Source: Polaribacter sejongensis
GTDB taxonomy: Bacteria; Bacteroidota; Bacteroidia; Flavobacteriales; Flavobacteriaceae
Direction: 5' to 3'
Assembly: GCF_038024065.1 (NCBI RefSeq)
Contig: NZ_CP150667.1
Span: forward strand, 3,913,501-3,977,500
DNA: 64,000 nt
Shown here: positions 1 through 12,100 of the stretch, in pieces
Numbering within the stretch: the first letter of the stretch is position 1
Layout: every line of letters begins with the position of its first letter
The notes under the pieces: model-generated
What the model was told of the DNA's origin: nothing
Database searches by the model: none
Seen by the model: the letters and a program-made list of their open reading frames with translations, nothing else
Position numbers and translations under genes: made by a program

Positions 1-65
1 ATACGCAGATAATAATTAAAATGCTTTTTTTCATTGGTTGTGGTGCTTTATTTATAATTGGTTAA
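1..65 (+). CDS. 3' end of an unidentified gene entering from the left edge (partial)
   Basis: A frame open from base 3 reads TQIIIKMLFFIGCGALFIIG and stops at TAA 63-65. The last residues are strongly hydrophobic and would suit a C-terminal membrane segment. It converges on gyrB. Only about 20 residues are visible, so no family can be named and it could be chance reading through non-coding DNA. Confidence 0.3.
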   Translation, partial: TQIIIKMLFFIGCGALFIIG

Positions 66-202
66 AGTTCTGTTAAAGTGATTGCTAAAATAGATAATTT
101 TATTAATAAACAAAGGTTACTGATATTTTAATACTTTAAAAAGGGAGAAAATACCTATAAATGAGTATGTGCAAAACGTATGAAATATGTGTGTTTTATG
201 GT

Positions 203-240
203 CAAAAAAAATACACATTCCTATTGCTAGAAATGTGTAT
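203..240 (-). terminator. Rho-independent terminator of gyrB
   Basis: Nine-base-pair stem ATACACATT (211-219) with AATGTGTAT (232-240). Read on the minus strand it is followed by a run of eight T (plus-strand A run 203-210). It lies 27 bases past the gyrB stop codon. Confidence 0.75.
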
Positions 241-266
241 GATATAAAATTATTTAGATTGAAATC

Positions 267-2802
<2,536 letters not shown>

Positions 2803-5307
2803 ATGTTTTCAAAAATTGTACTTACATTTTTAACACTCTTTAGTGTAATTAGTATAAATGCCCAAGATATAGGTGTCCTAAAAGGAACTATTACTACAGA
2901 ACAAGGAGAGCCTATTATGGGAGCAAATGTTCATGTTAAAAAAATAGCAAAAGGAGCAACTTCAAATGAAAATGGTACGTTTTTGTTAGATAAGATTGTT
3001 AAGGGGACATATCGTGTAGAGATTTCGTATTTAGGGTACAATACTATTATTAGTAATGTAGTTATTAATAAGTTAGAAACTATTCAGAACTTTGTTTTAA
3101 AAGAAAGTGCTTATCAATTAGAAGGTGTTGTGGTAACATCTCAAAAAAGAGAACAAAAAAATAAAGATGTGCCTATTGCAATAACTTCTTACGGAACGGA
3201 TTTTTTAGAAAACCAAGGAACGTTTGAGTATGATGCATTATCTGAATATGTACCAGGTTTTCAAGTGCAAATTCAAAGTGTTAACAATCCTGGGATTGTA
3301 GTAAGAGGTATTACAAGTGATAGTGGAGATTCTAGAGTAGAGCCAAGAGTTTCTATTTTTCAAGACGGAGTTTCTATTAGTAAATCTAGAGGATCTGTGG
3401 TAGAATTGTATGATATAGAACGTGTAGAGGTTTTAAAAGGTCCGCAAGGAACGTTGTTTGGCAGAGGTGCACAGATAGGAGCAATGCATATTATTCAAAA
3501 TAAAGCAAAAAATGAAACTTCTGGTGCTGTAAAATTAGGGTATGGTAACTTTAATCAGTTTTTAGCAACAGGACATTATAATGCACCTTTAGTTGAAGAT
3601 AAATTATTTTTTAGAGCATCTGCAATTTATAATAAAAGAGATGGTTATATCGAAAACCTTTCTGGTGGAGATTTAAACGGAAAAGAAACAGTTGCTTTTA
3701 GAACCTCATTTAGATATTTATTAAATGATGAGACTACTTTAGATGTAATTGCAAACTGGCAACAAGATACGCCTCCGGGAACTTCTTTTAAAAGCGGAAC
3801 TTATGCGCCATTCGGCGGAGATACAAACCCGAATACTTTTGCAGATTTAGAAAGGGGAGAAGAATTAGGTTTAGACAGAACTGTTTGGGGTGTTACTGCA
3901 ATTTTAAAACATGATTTAAATGATGTTTGGGGTGTTACTGCTACTTCAGCGTACAGAAAATTTAATTCTGATGAAGCTTTTGATGCAGACGGAACTGCAG
4001 CTCCTGCTTTGTTTTTCCATGAGATATCAGAAGGAAAACAATTTAGCCAAGAGTTAAGATTCAATTTTGATACTGATGATAAGTTTAGAGGGTTTTTTGG
4101 AGGGAACTTCTTTTATGAAAAAGGTTCTCAAAGAGTGCCTTGGGAATATAATGAGCAAAGTGTAGCATTGTTATTTTTAAATCCGGAAGCTTTATTAATT
4201 AGTGGTGTGCCAACATTATTACCGAACGTACCAAATGATCCAGATACTTTTGGATCACTTGCAGGTGCTCCGTTAAATTCTTTTAATACAGAATCTAATA
4301 CTAACTTTGGAGAAAATTATTCTGGAGATGTTTTTGCAGATGCTTCTTATGATTTTACAGATAAATTATCTGTTACTTTAGGATTAAGAGCAACATTAGA
4401 AAACATTAATGCAGGATATCAAGTAACGGATTCAGAAAATCCTTCTGTTTTAGGGCACTTATTAGGTAGTTATCCAAATGTGTTGTTTGCATCAACAAAT
4501 GGAGAAAAAATAGAAGCTAGTGAAAACTTTTTATCAGCCGTTGGGCGTTTCGCTTTAAATTATGATGTAAATGATAATATTACATTATTTGGTACAGCAG
4601 CCCGAGGGAGAAGGCCAAATGTTATTAATGTAACGGCAACAGAAACAAATGTATTATCAGACGAGACAGTTTGGTCTTATGAGGTAGGTGCAAAATCATT
4701 GTTTTTAAATAATAAATTACAATTTGATGTTAATGCGTATGTGTATGAGTATTCAAATTTTCAAACAACTATTTCTAAATTTGAAGATGGAGTCTTAACG
4801 GCAACGCCAGAAGATAGTGGAAGTGCAAGTTCTTTTGGTTTTGAAACGGCTATGCAATATGCTTTTTCTAAGACATCAAGCTTTTTTGCAAATTATAGTT
4901 ATATAGATGCTTCTTTTGATGACGAAGACTCTAATGGAAATGCACAAGCTTTAGCAGGAAATACATTTAGATTAACACCTAAGAATTCTTTTTCTGCAGG
5001 ATTTAATATCAACATAGATGCTACTAAAAATTTAAGCTACTTTTTTAGACCAACTTATACGTATAAATCTAAAGTATTTTTTGAAGAAACAAATTTGCCA
5101 GATATTTCTCAAGATGGGTACGGAATTTTAAATTTTAAAACAGGTCTTGTAATTAACAAAGATTACGAACTTACTTTCTTTATGAATAATGCTTTAAATA
5201 AAGAGTTTATTGTTGATGCAGGTAATACTGGAGGAGCTTTTGGTATACCAACCTTTATTGCTGGGGCACCAAGATTTTTTGGAATGCAAGTAAAAGCGAA
5301 CTTTTAA
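2803..5307 (+). CDS. TonB-dependent receptor with N-terminal CarboxypepD_reg domain
   Basis: 834-residue outer-membrane receptor that would import a ligand with TonB-ExbBD energy. It has a signal peptide (residues 1-21, ending INAQ), a CarboxypepD_reg-like beta-sandwich at about 24-107, a plug domain from about 110 (VVVTSQKREQ, then VEVLKGPQGTLFGRGAQIG) and a beta-barrel to the C-terminal Phe (RFFGMQVKANF). There is no SusD partner next to it, so it is not a classic SusCD glycan importer. The KGPQGTLFGR plug style is shared with siderophore, cobalamin and TonB receptors in general, so the substrate cannot be read. The next gene, a secreted hydrolase/phosphodiesterase, is separated by a terminator; a shared role in using phosphodiester substrates is only a guess. 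Confidence 0.9.
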   Translation: MFSKIVLTFLTLFSVISINAQDIGVLKGTITTEQGEPIMGANVHVKKIAKGATSNENGTFLLDKIVKGTYRVEISYLGYNTIISNVVINKLETIQNFVLKESAYQLEGVVVTSQKREQKNKDVPIAITSYGTDFLENQGTFEYDALSEYVPGFQVQIQSVNNPGIVVRGITSDSGDSRVEPRVSIFQDGVSISKSRGSVVELYDIERVEVLKGPQGTLFGRGAQIGAMHIIQNKAKNETSGAVKLGYGNFNQFLATGHYNAPLVEDKLFFRASAIYNKRDGYIENLSGGDLNGKETVAFRTSFRYLLNDETTLDVIANWQQDTPPGTSFKSGTYAPFGGDTNPNTFADLERGEELGLDRTVWGVTAILKHDLNDVWGVTATSAYRKFNSDEAFDADGTAAPALFFHEISEGKQFSQELRFNFDTDDKFRGFFGGNFFYEKGSQRVPWEYNEQSVALLFLNPEALLISGVPTLLPNVPNDPDTFGSLAGAPLNSFNTESNTNFGENYSGDVFADASYDFTDKLSVTLGLRATLENINAGYQVTDSENPSVLGHLLGSYPNVLFASTNGEKIEASENFLSAVGRFALNYDVNDNITLFGTAARGRRPNVINVTATETNVLSDETVWSYEVGAKSLFLNNKLQFDVNAYVYEYSNFQTTISKFEDGVLTATPEDSGSASSFGFETAMQYAFSKTSSFFANYSYIDASFDDEDSNGNAQALAGNTFRLTPKNSFSAGFNINIDATKNLSYFFRPTYTYKSKVFFEETNLPDISQDGYGILNFKTGLVINKDYELTFFMNNALNKEFIVDAGNTGGAFGIPTFIAGAPRFFGMQVKANF

Positions 5308-5326
5308 GAACGCTTATAATTAATAG

Positions 5327-5375
5327 AAAAGCTATCTTAATGTATTTTAACAAACATTTTAGATAGCTTTTTTTT
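5327..5375 (+). terminator. Terminator after TonB receptor
   Basis: Stem AAAAGCTATCT (5327-5337) with AGATAGCTTTT (5361-5371), a 23-base loop, and a T run to 5375. The long loop is unusual, but the stem and T tract are clear. Confidence 0.7.
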
Positions 5376-5389
5376 AAACACAATTTATT

Positions 5390-7153
5390 ATGCAAAAAAC
5401 ATTTTTAACTTCGCTTTTATTAATAGCCTTTAATTTTATAGTTTTAGGTCAAGAAGTAAAAACGATTATGACAATTGAAAGTATTGTAAAAAAGAAAGAG
5501 GATAGTAATAAAAACATTAAACCTAATAATGATGCTAGAATTATTTGGGCTGATAATTATAAAAATAAACAATCTGATATTGCATTTGTTTATTTGCATG
5601 GTTTTGGAGCAAGTGGTAGGGAGGGAGAGCCTATATTGAGTATGCTTTCTAAAAAATACAACGCAAATGTTTATGTGTCTCGTTTAAAAGAACATGGTAT
5701 ACAGAGAGATGATAGTTTTAAGAAGTTAACTCCAGAAAATTATATAGAAACAGCGAAAGAAGCTTTATCCATTGGTAAAATAATTGGTAAGAAAGTAATT
5801 TTGGTAAGTACATCTACTGGCGGAACTTTAAGCTTAAAACTAGCTTCGGAAGATGCTTCTATTTTAGGTTTGGTAATGTATTCTCCTTTTATTGGACTTA
5901 AAAATCCTGCATTTGCAGCAATTACCACTCCAGAAGGAAAAGCCGGATTTATAAAAATGAACGGAAGTGAAATTACAAAGCAGAAAAGACCTGAAGAAGA
6001 AGCTAAATATTGGTCTACTACGTATCATGTTAATGGTTACGAGGCTTTAATAAAAATGTTATTAGATAATATGAAGCCAGCAACTTTTGCTAAAGTTAAA
6101 GTTCCTGTATTTGTTGGCTATTATTATAAGAATGAAGAAGAACAAGATCAGGTGGTTTCTGTTAAGGCAATTTTAAAAATGTATGATGATTTAGGAACTT
6201 CTGCGGATAAAAAAGTGAAAGTTTCTTTTCCGGAAGCAGGAAACCATGTAATTGCGTGCGATTTAAGATCTAACGATTGGCAAGGTGTTTATAACGAAAC
6301 AGTAACTTTTATTGACGACGTAATTTTAGAGAAAGAACAAAAGTTCGAATTTGATTTACAGGGTCATCGTGGAGCGAGAGGTTTATCACCAGAAAACACA
6401 ATTCAGGCTTTTGAAAAAGCATTAGAATTAGGTGTAAATACTTTAGAGTTAGATGTTGTAATTAGTAAAGATGATAAGGTTGTAGTTTCTCATGAGCCTT
6501 GGTTAAATGAGGACGTTACTTTAGATGCTAAAGGAAATAAGATTTCTAAAGAAAGCGCTTTGGCTTTTAATATGTATAAAAATAAATACAAAAAAATTAA
6601 AAGTTATGATGTTGGTTCTATCGGAAATCCAAAATTCTTAGAGCAGAAAAAAGAGAAAGCATACAAACCATTGTTGTCTGAGGTAATTGCTTTTGCCGAA
6701 GCTAAAAATGAGGAGATTCGTTATAATATCGAAATTAAAAGTACGCCTGATGATGAAAAAAGAGAGTTTCAACCTGCTGTTGCCGAATTTTCTGACCTTG
6801 TTATAGCGGAATTGATAAAAGCAAAAATTCCTAAAAATAGAATAACGGTTCAAAGTTTTGATCCTCGTATTTTAGAATATATTCATAAGAAATACCCTGA
6901 GTTTATATTGGCATTTTTAACGTATCAAAATGATTTTGAAACGAATATGAAAATGTTAAGTTTTGTGCCAGAAATTTACAGTCCGTATTTTGTTTTATTG
7001 AATAAAGATGAGGTGAAAACGATTCAAAATAAAAATATGAAAGTAATTCCTTGGACGGTCAATAAAAAAGAGGATATGGTAAACCTACTAAAAATGGGTG
7101 TAGACGGAATTATTACCGATTACCCTAATATTGCAATTCCTTTAAGAAAATAA
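5390..7153 (+). CDS. Secreted alpha/beta-hydrolase fused to glycerophosphodiester phosphodiesterase
   Basis: 587 residues with a signal peptide (1-21, ending IVLGQ). Residues about 60-310 are an alpha/beta-hydrolase: YLHGFGASGREGEP oxyanion strand, nucleophile elbow STSTGG with Ser142, and the late histidine in GNHV (His286). Residues about 322-585 are a GDPD TIM barrel with HRGARG (326-331), SPENTIQAF, ELDVVISKD and the second histidine in VVSHEP, then YNIEIKS and GVDGIITDYP at the end. GDPD enzymes hydrolyse glycerophosphodiesters to glycerol-3-phosphate; the hydrolase half could be an esterase or lipase. The fusion could deacylate and then cleave phospholipids or their headgroup diesters in the periplasm. 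The elbow has Ser in place of the first Gly of GxSxG, as in some bacterial esterases. Confidence 0.88.
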   Translation: MQKTFLTSLLLIAFNFIVLGQEVKTIMTIESIVKKKEDSNKNIKPNNDARIIWADNYKNKQSDIAFVYLHGFGASGREGEPILSMLSKKYNANVYVSRLKEHGIQRDDSFKKLTPENYIETAKEALSIGKIIGKKVILVSTSTGGTLSLKLASEDASILGLVMYSPFIGLKNPAFAAITTPEGKAGFIKMNGSEITKQKRPEEEAKYWSTTYHVNGYEALIKMLLDNMKPATFAKVKVPVFVGYYYKNEEEQDQVVSVKAILKMYDDLGTSADKKVKVSFPEAGNHVIACDLRSNDWQGVYNETVTFIDDVILEKEQKFEFDLQGHRGARGLSPENTIQAFEKALELGVNTLELDVVISKDDKVVVSHEPWLNEDVTLDAKGNKISKESALAFNMYKNKYKKIKSYDVGSIGNPKFLEQKKEKAYKPLLSEVIAFAEAKNEEIRYNIEIKSTPDDEKREFQPAVAEFSDLVIAELIKAKIPKNRITVQSFDPRILEYIHKKYPEFILAFLTYQNDFETNMKMLSFVPEIYSPYFVLLNKDEVKTIQNKNMKVIPWTVNKKEDMVNLLKMGVDGIITDYPNIAIPLRK

Positions 7154-7210
7154 GTTTATTTTAATAAAAACAGTGAAATCCCCCAATTTTATCGAGATGT
7201 TTATTTGAAG

Positions 7211-7237
7211 CTTACTATTTAATTAGTAAGTTTCTTG
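7211..7237 (+). terminator. Possible terminator after hydrolase-GDPD gene
   Basis: Perfect 7-bp stem CTTACTA (7211-7217) with TAGTAAG (7224-7230), loop TTTAAT, then TTTCTTG. The T tract is interrupted, so termination may be weak. Confidence 0.4.
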
Positions 7238-7349
7238 TAAATATTCTTTAATCTGTTGCTATATCAATAAATAAATATCAATATTTTAAAAATACTGTAA
7301 AGGCTGTATAAAATCTTAAAAAAGAAGAATATAAACAGTTTTTTCTGTA

Positions 7350-7357
7350 TATATTTG
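7350..7357 (+). promoter_or_regulatory. -7 box of the asparagine-leader/gat promoter
   Basis: TATATTTG matches the Bacteroidota TAnnTTTG -7 consensus. It would start transcription near 7361, giving about 14 untranslated bases before the leader ATG at 7375. No TTG is seen at the -33 spacing, so the promoter may be weak or activator-dependent. Confidence 0.45.
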
Positions 7358-7374
7358 TCATCAGTATAACAAAA

Positions 7375-7422
7375 ATGACAAACAATAATAACAATCGTAA
7401 TTTCAATAATCCTAATTGTTAG
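7375..7422 (+). CDS. Asn-rich leader peptide of the gat operon
   Basis: A 15-codon frame ATG...TAG encoding MTNNNNNRNFNNPNC: nine of 15 residues are asparagine, five of them consecutive (codons 7381-7395). It lies just behind a -7 box and just before an intrinsic terminator, and the operon behind it encodes the Asp-tRNA(Asn) amidotransferase. This is the arrangement expected for ribosome-mediated attenuation by charged tRNA(Asn). It is too short for ordinary gene callers. I infer that ribosome stalling at the Asn codons, not the peptide, is the function. Confidence 0.85.
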   Translation: MTNNNNNRNFNNPNC

Positions 7423-7484
7423 GACGGAAGGTTGTTGTTTAGAAATATATAAATAAAGCCTTCCAAATCGGAAGGCTTTTTTTT
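7423..7484 (+). promoter_or_regulatory. Attenuator: antiterminator/terminator switch of the gat operon
   Basis: GGAAGG (7426-7431), starting three bases after the leader stop codon, is complementary to CCTTCC (7459-7464), the 5' arm of the terminator; GGAAGG of the 3' arm (7470-7475) competes for the same CCTTCC. A ribosome finishing the leader at TAG 7420-7422 would cover 7426-7431 and let the terminator form. A ribosome stalled at the upstream Asn codons would leave it free to pair and prevent termination. A small hairpin TCCTAA/TTAGGA (7410-7415, 7419-7424) overlaps the leader end and could sequester the region when the leader is not translated. Confidence 0.75.
7455..7484 (+). terminator. 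Intrinsic terminator of the Asn attenuator
   Basis: Stem AAAGCCTTCC (7455-7464), loop AAATC, arm GGAAGGCTTT (7470-7479), then T run to 7484. It lies 18 bases before the first gene of the operon, so it acts as a leader terminator. No gene upstream other than the leader peptide ends here. Confidence 0.9.
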
Positions 7485-7502
7485 GAATCTAAAAATAAAG
7501 AC

Positions 7503-7769
7503 ATGAGTAAAATAATGACGGTAGACATTTTGTCTAGCATTAAAGGAGCAAAACCATCGGAATCGGTGAATCAGTTATTTGAGGTAATTAAAAAAGCAAA
7601 TACATCAAATTCTACTTCTAATAGCAATCATAATAATGCAGTGTCTTTAAATGATTTAAGAGAAGATGTGGTTATTGATAGTCCGCAAGCGGAAAAGCAA
7701 ATCATTATCGAAAACTTCCCGAAAGAAAAAAATGGCTATTTAGTAGTTTCTAAAGTGATAGAAGAATAA
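7503..7769 (+). CDS. gatC: Short GatC-like amidotransferase subunit
   Basis: 88 residues. The C-terminal half carries the GatC signature: LNDLREDVV (49-57), a spaced helix EKQIIIENFP and the closing KNGYLVVSKVIEE, equivalent to the nLREDev...APer.gyf.VPkVie pattern. The usual N-terminal helix pair of GatC (about 50 residues) is replaced by a shorter, unrelated start and an Asn/Ser/Thr-rich stretch at residues 33-45 with six Asn. GatC wraps and stabilises GatA-GatB. It is two bases from gatA and first in the operon, which supports the call despite weak similarity. Other annotation might leave it hypothetical. Confidence 0.65.
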   Translation: MSKIMTVDILSSIKGAKPSESVNQLFEVIKKANTSNSTSNSNHNNAVSLNDLREDVVIDSPQAEKQIIIENFPKEKNGYLVVSKVIEE

Positions 7770-7771
7770 TT

Positions 7772-9172
7772 ATGGAATCGCAAATACGTAAAATTCATCA
7801 GCAATTGGTGAACAAAGAAATTTCGTGTACACAATTAGTACAAGAAAGATTAGATTTATTAAAATCGAACACCCACAATACCGTCAATTCACTTTTAGAT
7901 ACGTTAGCGTTAGAATTGGCTGCAAAAGTAGATGCAAAAATTGCAAATGGACAAGAAATTGGTCTGTTAGAGGGAATTCCTTTCGGAATTAAAGACGTGT
8001 ACATGGTACAAGGAACCTTAACAACGGCAAGTTCAGATTTATTAAAAAAATACAAATCACCATATACAGCAACTGCCATTCAGAAATTATTTGATGCTGG
8101 CGCAATTCCGTTAGTAAAAGAAAATTGCGATAGTTTTGGACATGGTTCATCGTCTGAAAACACCATTTTTGGAGCCGTTAAAAATGCGATTGATACAGAT
8201 TTAGTTTCTGGAGGATCAAGTGGAGGTTCTGCAGTAAACGTTGCCAAAGATTTTACTGTATTTTCAATTGGTGGAGATACAGGAGGTTCTGTTCGTCAAC
8301 CGGCAGGTTATAATAAAATTTACGGATTAAAGCCAACGTACGGAAGAATTTCTAGATTCGGATTAATGGCATACGCATCGTCTACAGATTGTGTTGGGCC
8401 AATTGCAAAATCAATCGAAGATATTAGAATTGTTTTAAATGTGATGAGTGGTCAGGATATTAAAGACCAAACTACATATCAATCAGAAGAAATATCCGAA
8501 GAAACTATTTTAAATGCTGATGGAGTAAAAACTGTTGGGTATTTTAAAAATTTCATCGAAAATGATGCTATTGATGCGCAAGTAAAAGCAGATTTTTTAT
8601 CAGCAATAGAAAAAATAAAAGCCAAAGGAATTGAAGTAAAAGAATTAGATTTCTTTGAATCTGATACCTTAGTTTCTACATACTATACATTAGCAATGGC
8701 AGAAACAGCATCGAATCTTTCAAGATTAGATGGTACTAATTACGGAAACAGAATAGAAGGCGATAATTTAAAAGATACGTATTCTATTACACGATCAGAA
8801 AACTTTTCTGAAGAATCTAAACGTAGAATTGTTGGTGGAAATCAGGTGTTATCGCAAGGTTTTTCTGATGAAATCTATTTAAAAGGATTAAACGTTAGAG
8901 ATCAGATTGTAGCTAATTTTGAAAAAGATTTTAAGGAGGTAGACATTATTTTATCACCAGTTACACCAAATTCGCCACCAAAAATAGGCGATAGTTTAAA
9001 AGATCCGTTGGCAATGTATTTGTCAGATGCGTATACAGTTGGTTTTAGTTTAGGACAATTACCAACGTTAACAGTGCCACAAGGAACAGAAACAGGATTA
9101 CAAATTACGGCAGCAAAAAATAATGACGAACTTGTTTTGAAGTTTGCTAACTTCTTAAAAGATACGATATAA
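7772..9172 (+). CDS. gatA: Asp-tRNA(Asn)/Glu-tRNA(Gln) amidotransferase subunit A
   Basis: 466-residue amidase-signature glutaminase that frees ammonia for GatB. The Ser-cisSer-Lys triad is complete: Lys74 in PFGIKD, Ser149 in SGGSSGGS and nucleophile Ser173 in DTGGSVRQP, each five residues earlier than Lys79, Ser154 and Ser178 of the S. aureus enzyme. LKPTYGRISRFG follows as usual. The stop overlaps the gatB-aspS start (TAATG), so the two are translationally coupled. A general amidase is unlikely given the operon. Confidence 0.95.
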   Translation: MESQIRKIHQQLVNKEISCTQLVQERLDLLKSNTHNTVNSLLDTLALELAAKVDAKIANGQEIGLLEGIPFGIKDVYMVQGTLTTASSDLLKKYKSPYTATAIQKLFDAGAIPLVKENCDSFGHGSSSENTIFGAVKNAIDTDLVSGGSSGGSAVNVAKDFTVFSIGGDTGGSVRQPAGYNKIYGLKPTYGRISRFGLMAYASSTDCVGPIAKSIEDIRIVLNVMSGQDIKDQTTYQSEEISEETILNADGVKTVGYFKNFIENDAIDAQVKADFLSAIEKIKAKGIEVKELDFFESDTLVSTYYTLAMAETASNLSRLDGTNYGNRIEGDNLKDTYSITRSENFSEESKRRIVGGNQVLSQGFSDEIYLKGLNVRDQIVANFEKDFKEVDIILSPVTPNSPPKIGDSLKDPLAMYLSDAYTVGFSLGQLPTLTVPQGTETGLQITAAKNNDELVLKFANFLKDTI

Positions 9173-12100
9173 TGGAACTGGAACAATTAAATGAGCTTAT
9201 TAAAAAGCACGACTTAGAGTTAGTAATCGGTATTGAAACACACGTTCGATTAAATACAAAAACGAAGTTATTCTGTTCTTGTGCAAATCAAGAAATAGAA
9301 AAACCAAATCAGAATATATGTTCGGTTTGTACTGGGCAAATGGGGGTTTTACCATCGATAAATAAAGAAGCAATTACCAAAGCTATTTATTTTGGAAAAG
9401 CGGTAAAATCTACTTTTTCTAATGAAGTTATTTCTTGGGATCGTAAACATTACGAATACCCAGATAACCCAAAGAACATTCAAATTACACAGTTTCACAA
9501 TCCTGTAATTCCAGACGGACAAGTTTCTTGTTATAGAAATGATGGTTCGCAATTTACAGTGAGTTTAACGCAAGTTCATATTGAGGAAGATGCTGCAAAA
9601 TTGATGCACGAAAAGAAAATTTCTTTGGTCGATTTTAACAAAGCAGGTGTTCCGTTAATAGAGATTGTAACCGATCCTTGTATTCGTCATATAGAAGATG
9701 CTTCTACGTATGCACAATACATTCAAAGAATTGTTCAGAATTTAAAAATCTCTGAAGCAAATCTTGAAAAAGGGGAGTTTAAATCTGATGTTTCTGTATC
9801 ACTAAGAAAAAAACATACGTATGATTTAAACCCAAGAACAGAAATCAAAAACTTAAATTCTTTTAAGTTTATGGTAGATGCTTTAAAGGAAGAAATTGAA
9901 AAGCAATTAAATTACTACGTAGAAAATAAGGCGTTTAGACCAGACCAAACTACGGTTTTATGGGATGCAGATTTAAAGCAGACCAAAACCATGCGTAAAA
10001 AGGAATTTGAAGCAGATTATCGTTTTATTTCTGAACCAGATTTACCTTTTGTAAACATTAAAAAAGTAGTAGAAAGTATTGATGTAGATATTAGTTCTTT
10101 GCCTTTTGCAGTAGAATCTATTTTGATAAATGGTGGCGTTTTACCACAAGATGCTAAATTTTTTACAGCAGATTCTTTACGTTCTGCAGTATTTGTAGCT
10201 ATCAATAATAAAATTAAGGATGCTTCTTTTGTAGCCAAAACATTGGTGAATAATATTGGTGCAGATGAGTATGAAAATATTCATGATGTAGCCCAATTAA
10301 CAGAAATTTTCCAATTATTTAAAGATGATAAAATTACGTCTGTTTTAGTACAAAACGGAATTACATCATATTTAAAAGATAGAAACTTCGATTACAACAA
10401 GTATTTTGAAGACAATACTATTTCTGAAGATAAAATTAAAGATGCCGTTAAAAAAGTAATTGCAGAAAATGATGCCATTGCAAACGATATTAAAGCAGGA
10501 AATCAAGGGAAAGCTGGTATTCTTGTTGGTAAAGTAATTGGTATTATTGGTAAAGGAGCTTCAGGGAAAGTTATCCGTACGGAAATACTTGAGCAAGTTC
10601 AGAATTTAAAGTCAGGAGTTCAGGGTTCTGTGGATGCTGGAAGTTCTAAAAATGAAGTTGTAGGAGCAAAATCAAAAATAAAAGTTGAAGAAGAACTACA
10701 AACAGTTCCAATCATTATAAAAGAAGAATACAGAACGCATAAAATTTCTCAACTAACAGAAGGTACAATTAATGAAGAGGTAACTTTATCTGGTTGGGTT
10801 TCTAGTGTGAGAGATCATGGTGAATTAATATTTATTGATTTACGCGATTCAAGTAATGAAGTTTTTCAAGTACGTTTAAGTAGAGAAACATTCCCTAATT
10901 TAGATGAACTTGTTAAGTTAAAATCAGAATCTGTAATTTCTGTAACAGGAGTTGTGGTTCAGCGTAAAGAAGACGATTATAATGCTGGTTTAAGAACTGG
11001 TAAATTAGAATTAGAAACAGCAGCATTAGATATTTTAAATTTATCTAAAACGCTTCCTTTTGAAATAAAAAGAGCCATGAAAACGAACGAAACTACTCGT
11101 TTTCAATACAAGTTTTTAGATCATAGAAATGATGAGGTTCGTAAAGCAATTGTAAATAGACATAAAGTAATTAAGTTACTTCGTGATATTTTAGATGAAG
11201 AAGAGTTTTTAGAAATTGAAACTCCAATTTTAACTGCCGGAACAGACGAAGGAGCAAGAGAATTTATTGTTCCTACTAGAAAGCAAGCAGGTTCTTTTTA
11301 TACATTACCTCAAGCGCCACAGCAGTTTAAACAAATGTTGATGGTAGGTGGTTTTGAAAAATATTTCCAGATTGCACGTTGTTTTAGAGATGAAGATTCT
11401 CGTGGAGACAGACAACCAGAATTTACACAATTGGACATTGAAATGGCGTACGCAAGTATGCAGCAAATCATCGATTTAAACACTAAAATGTTTAATGAAA
11501 TTGTGAAGAAAATTTATGGTAAAAAATGGATTTTACGTCCGTTTGAAGTAATTACCTATAAAAATGCTATGGACAAATATGGTTGCGATAGACCAGATTT
11601 ACGATATGGATTGCAAATGCAAGACATTACCGATATTGTAAAAGATACTACTTTTCAGGTTTTTAGCAAACCAATTGAAGACGGCGGAATTGTAAAATGT
11701 ATTAAAGTTTCGGCTGAAGAACAAGGAGGAAAAAGAGTTTCTAAAGGTCAGATTGAGAACTTAACAGCTATTGCACAACAAAATGGTTTAGGAGGATTGG
11801 CATATATTATTGTAAATGAAAACGATTTACAATCGCCAATTATTAAGTTTTTAGGTGAAGAAATTGCTGCTAATATTATTAAAGCAACAGATGCTCAAGT
11901 TGGGGATATTGTATTTTTCTCAGCGTCAGATTATGCTACAGCAAACAAAGCGTTAGACGCTGTTCGTCAAGAAATGGGACGTATCTTTAAGTTGATTAAT
12001 CCGAAAGAATTAAGACCAGCTTGGGTAGTAGATTTCCCAATGTTTGAAAAAACAGACGAAGGAAGATGGACATTTACACATAATCCTTTTTCTATGCCAG

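Noticed and set aside
7381..7422. Asn-rich leader as a chance AAT repeat in AT-rich DNA
   Set aside because: Both AAC and AAT codons are used, the frame has ATG and stop in the right places, and the terminator pairs with the strand after the stop. Chance is unlikely.
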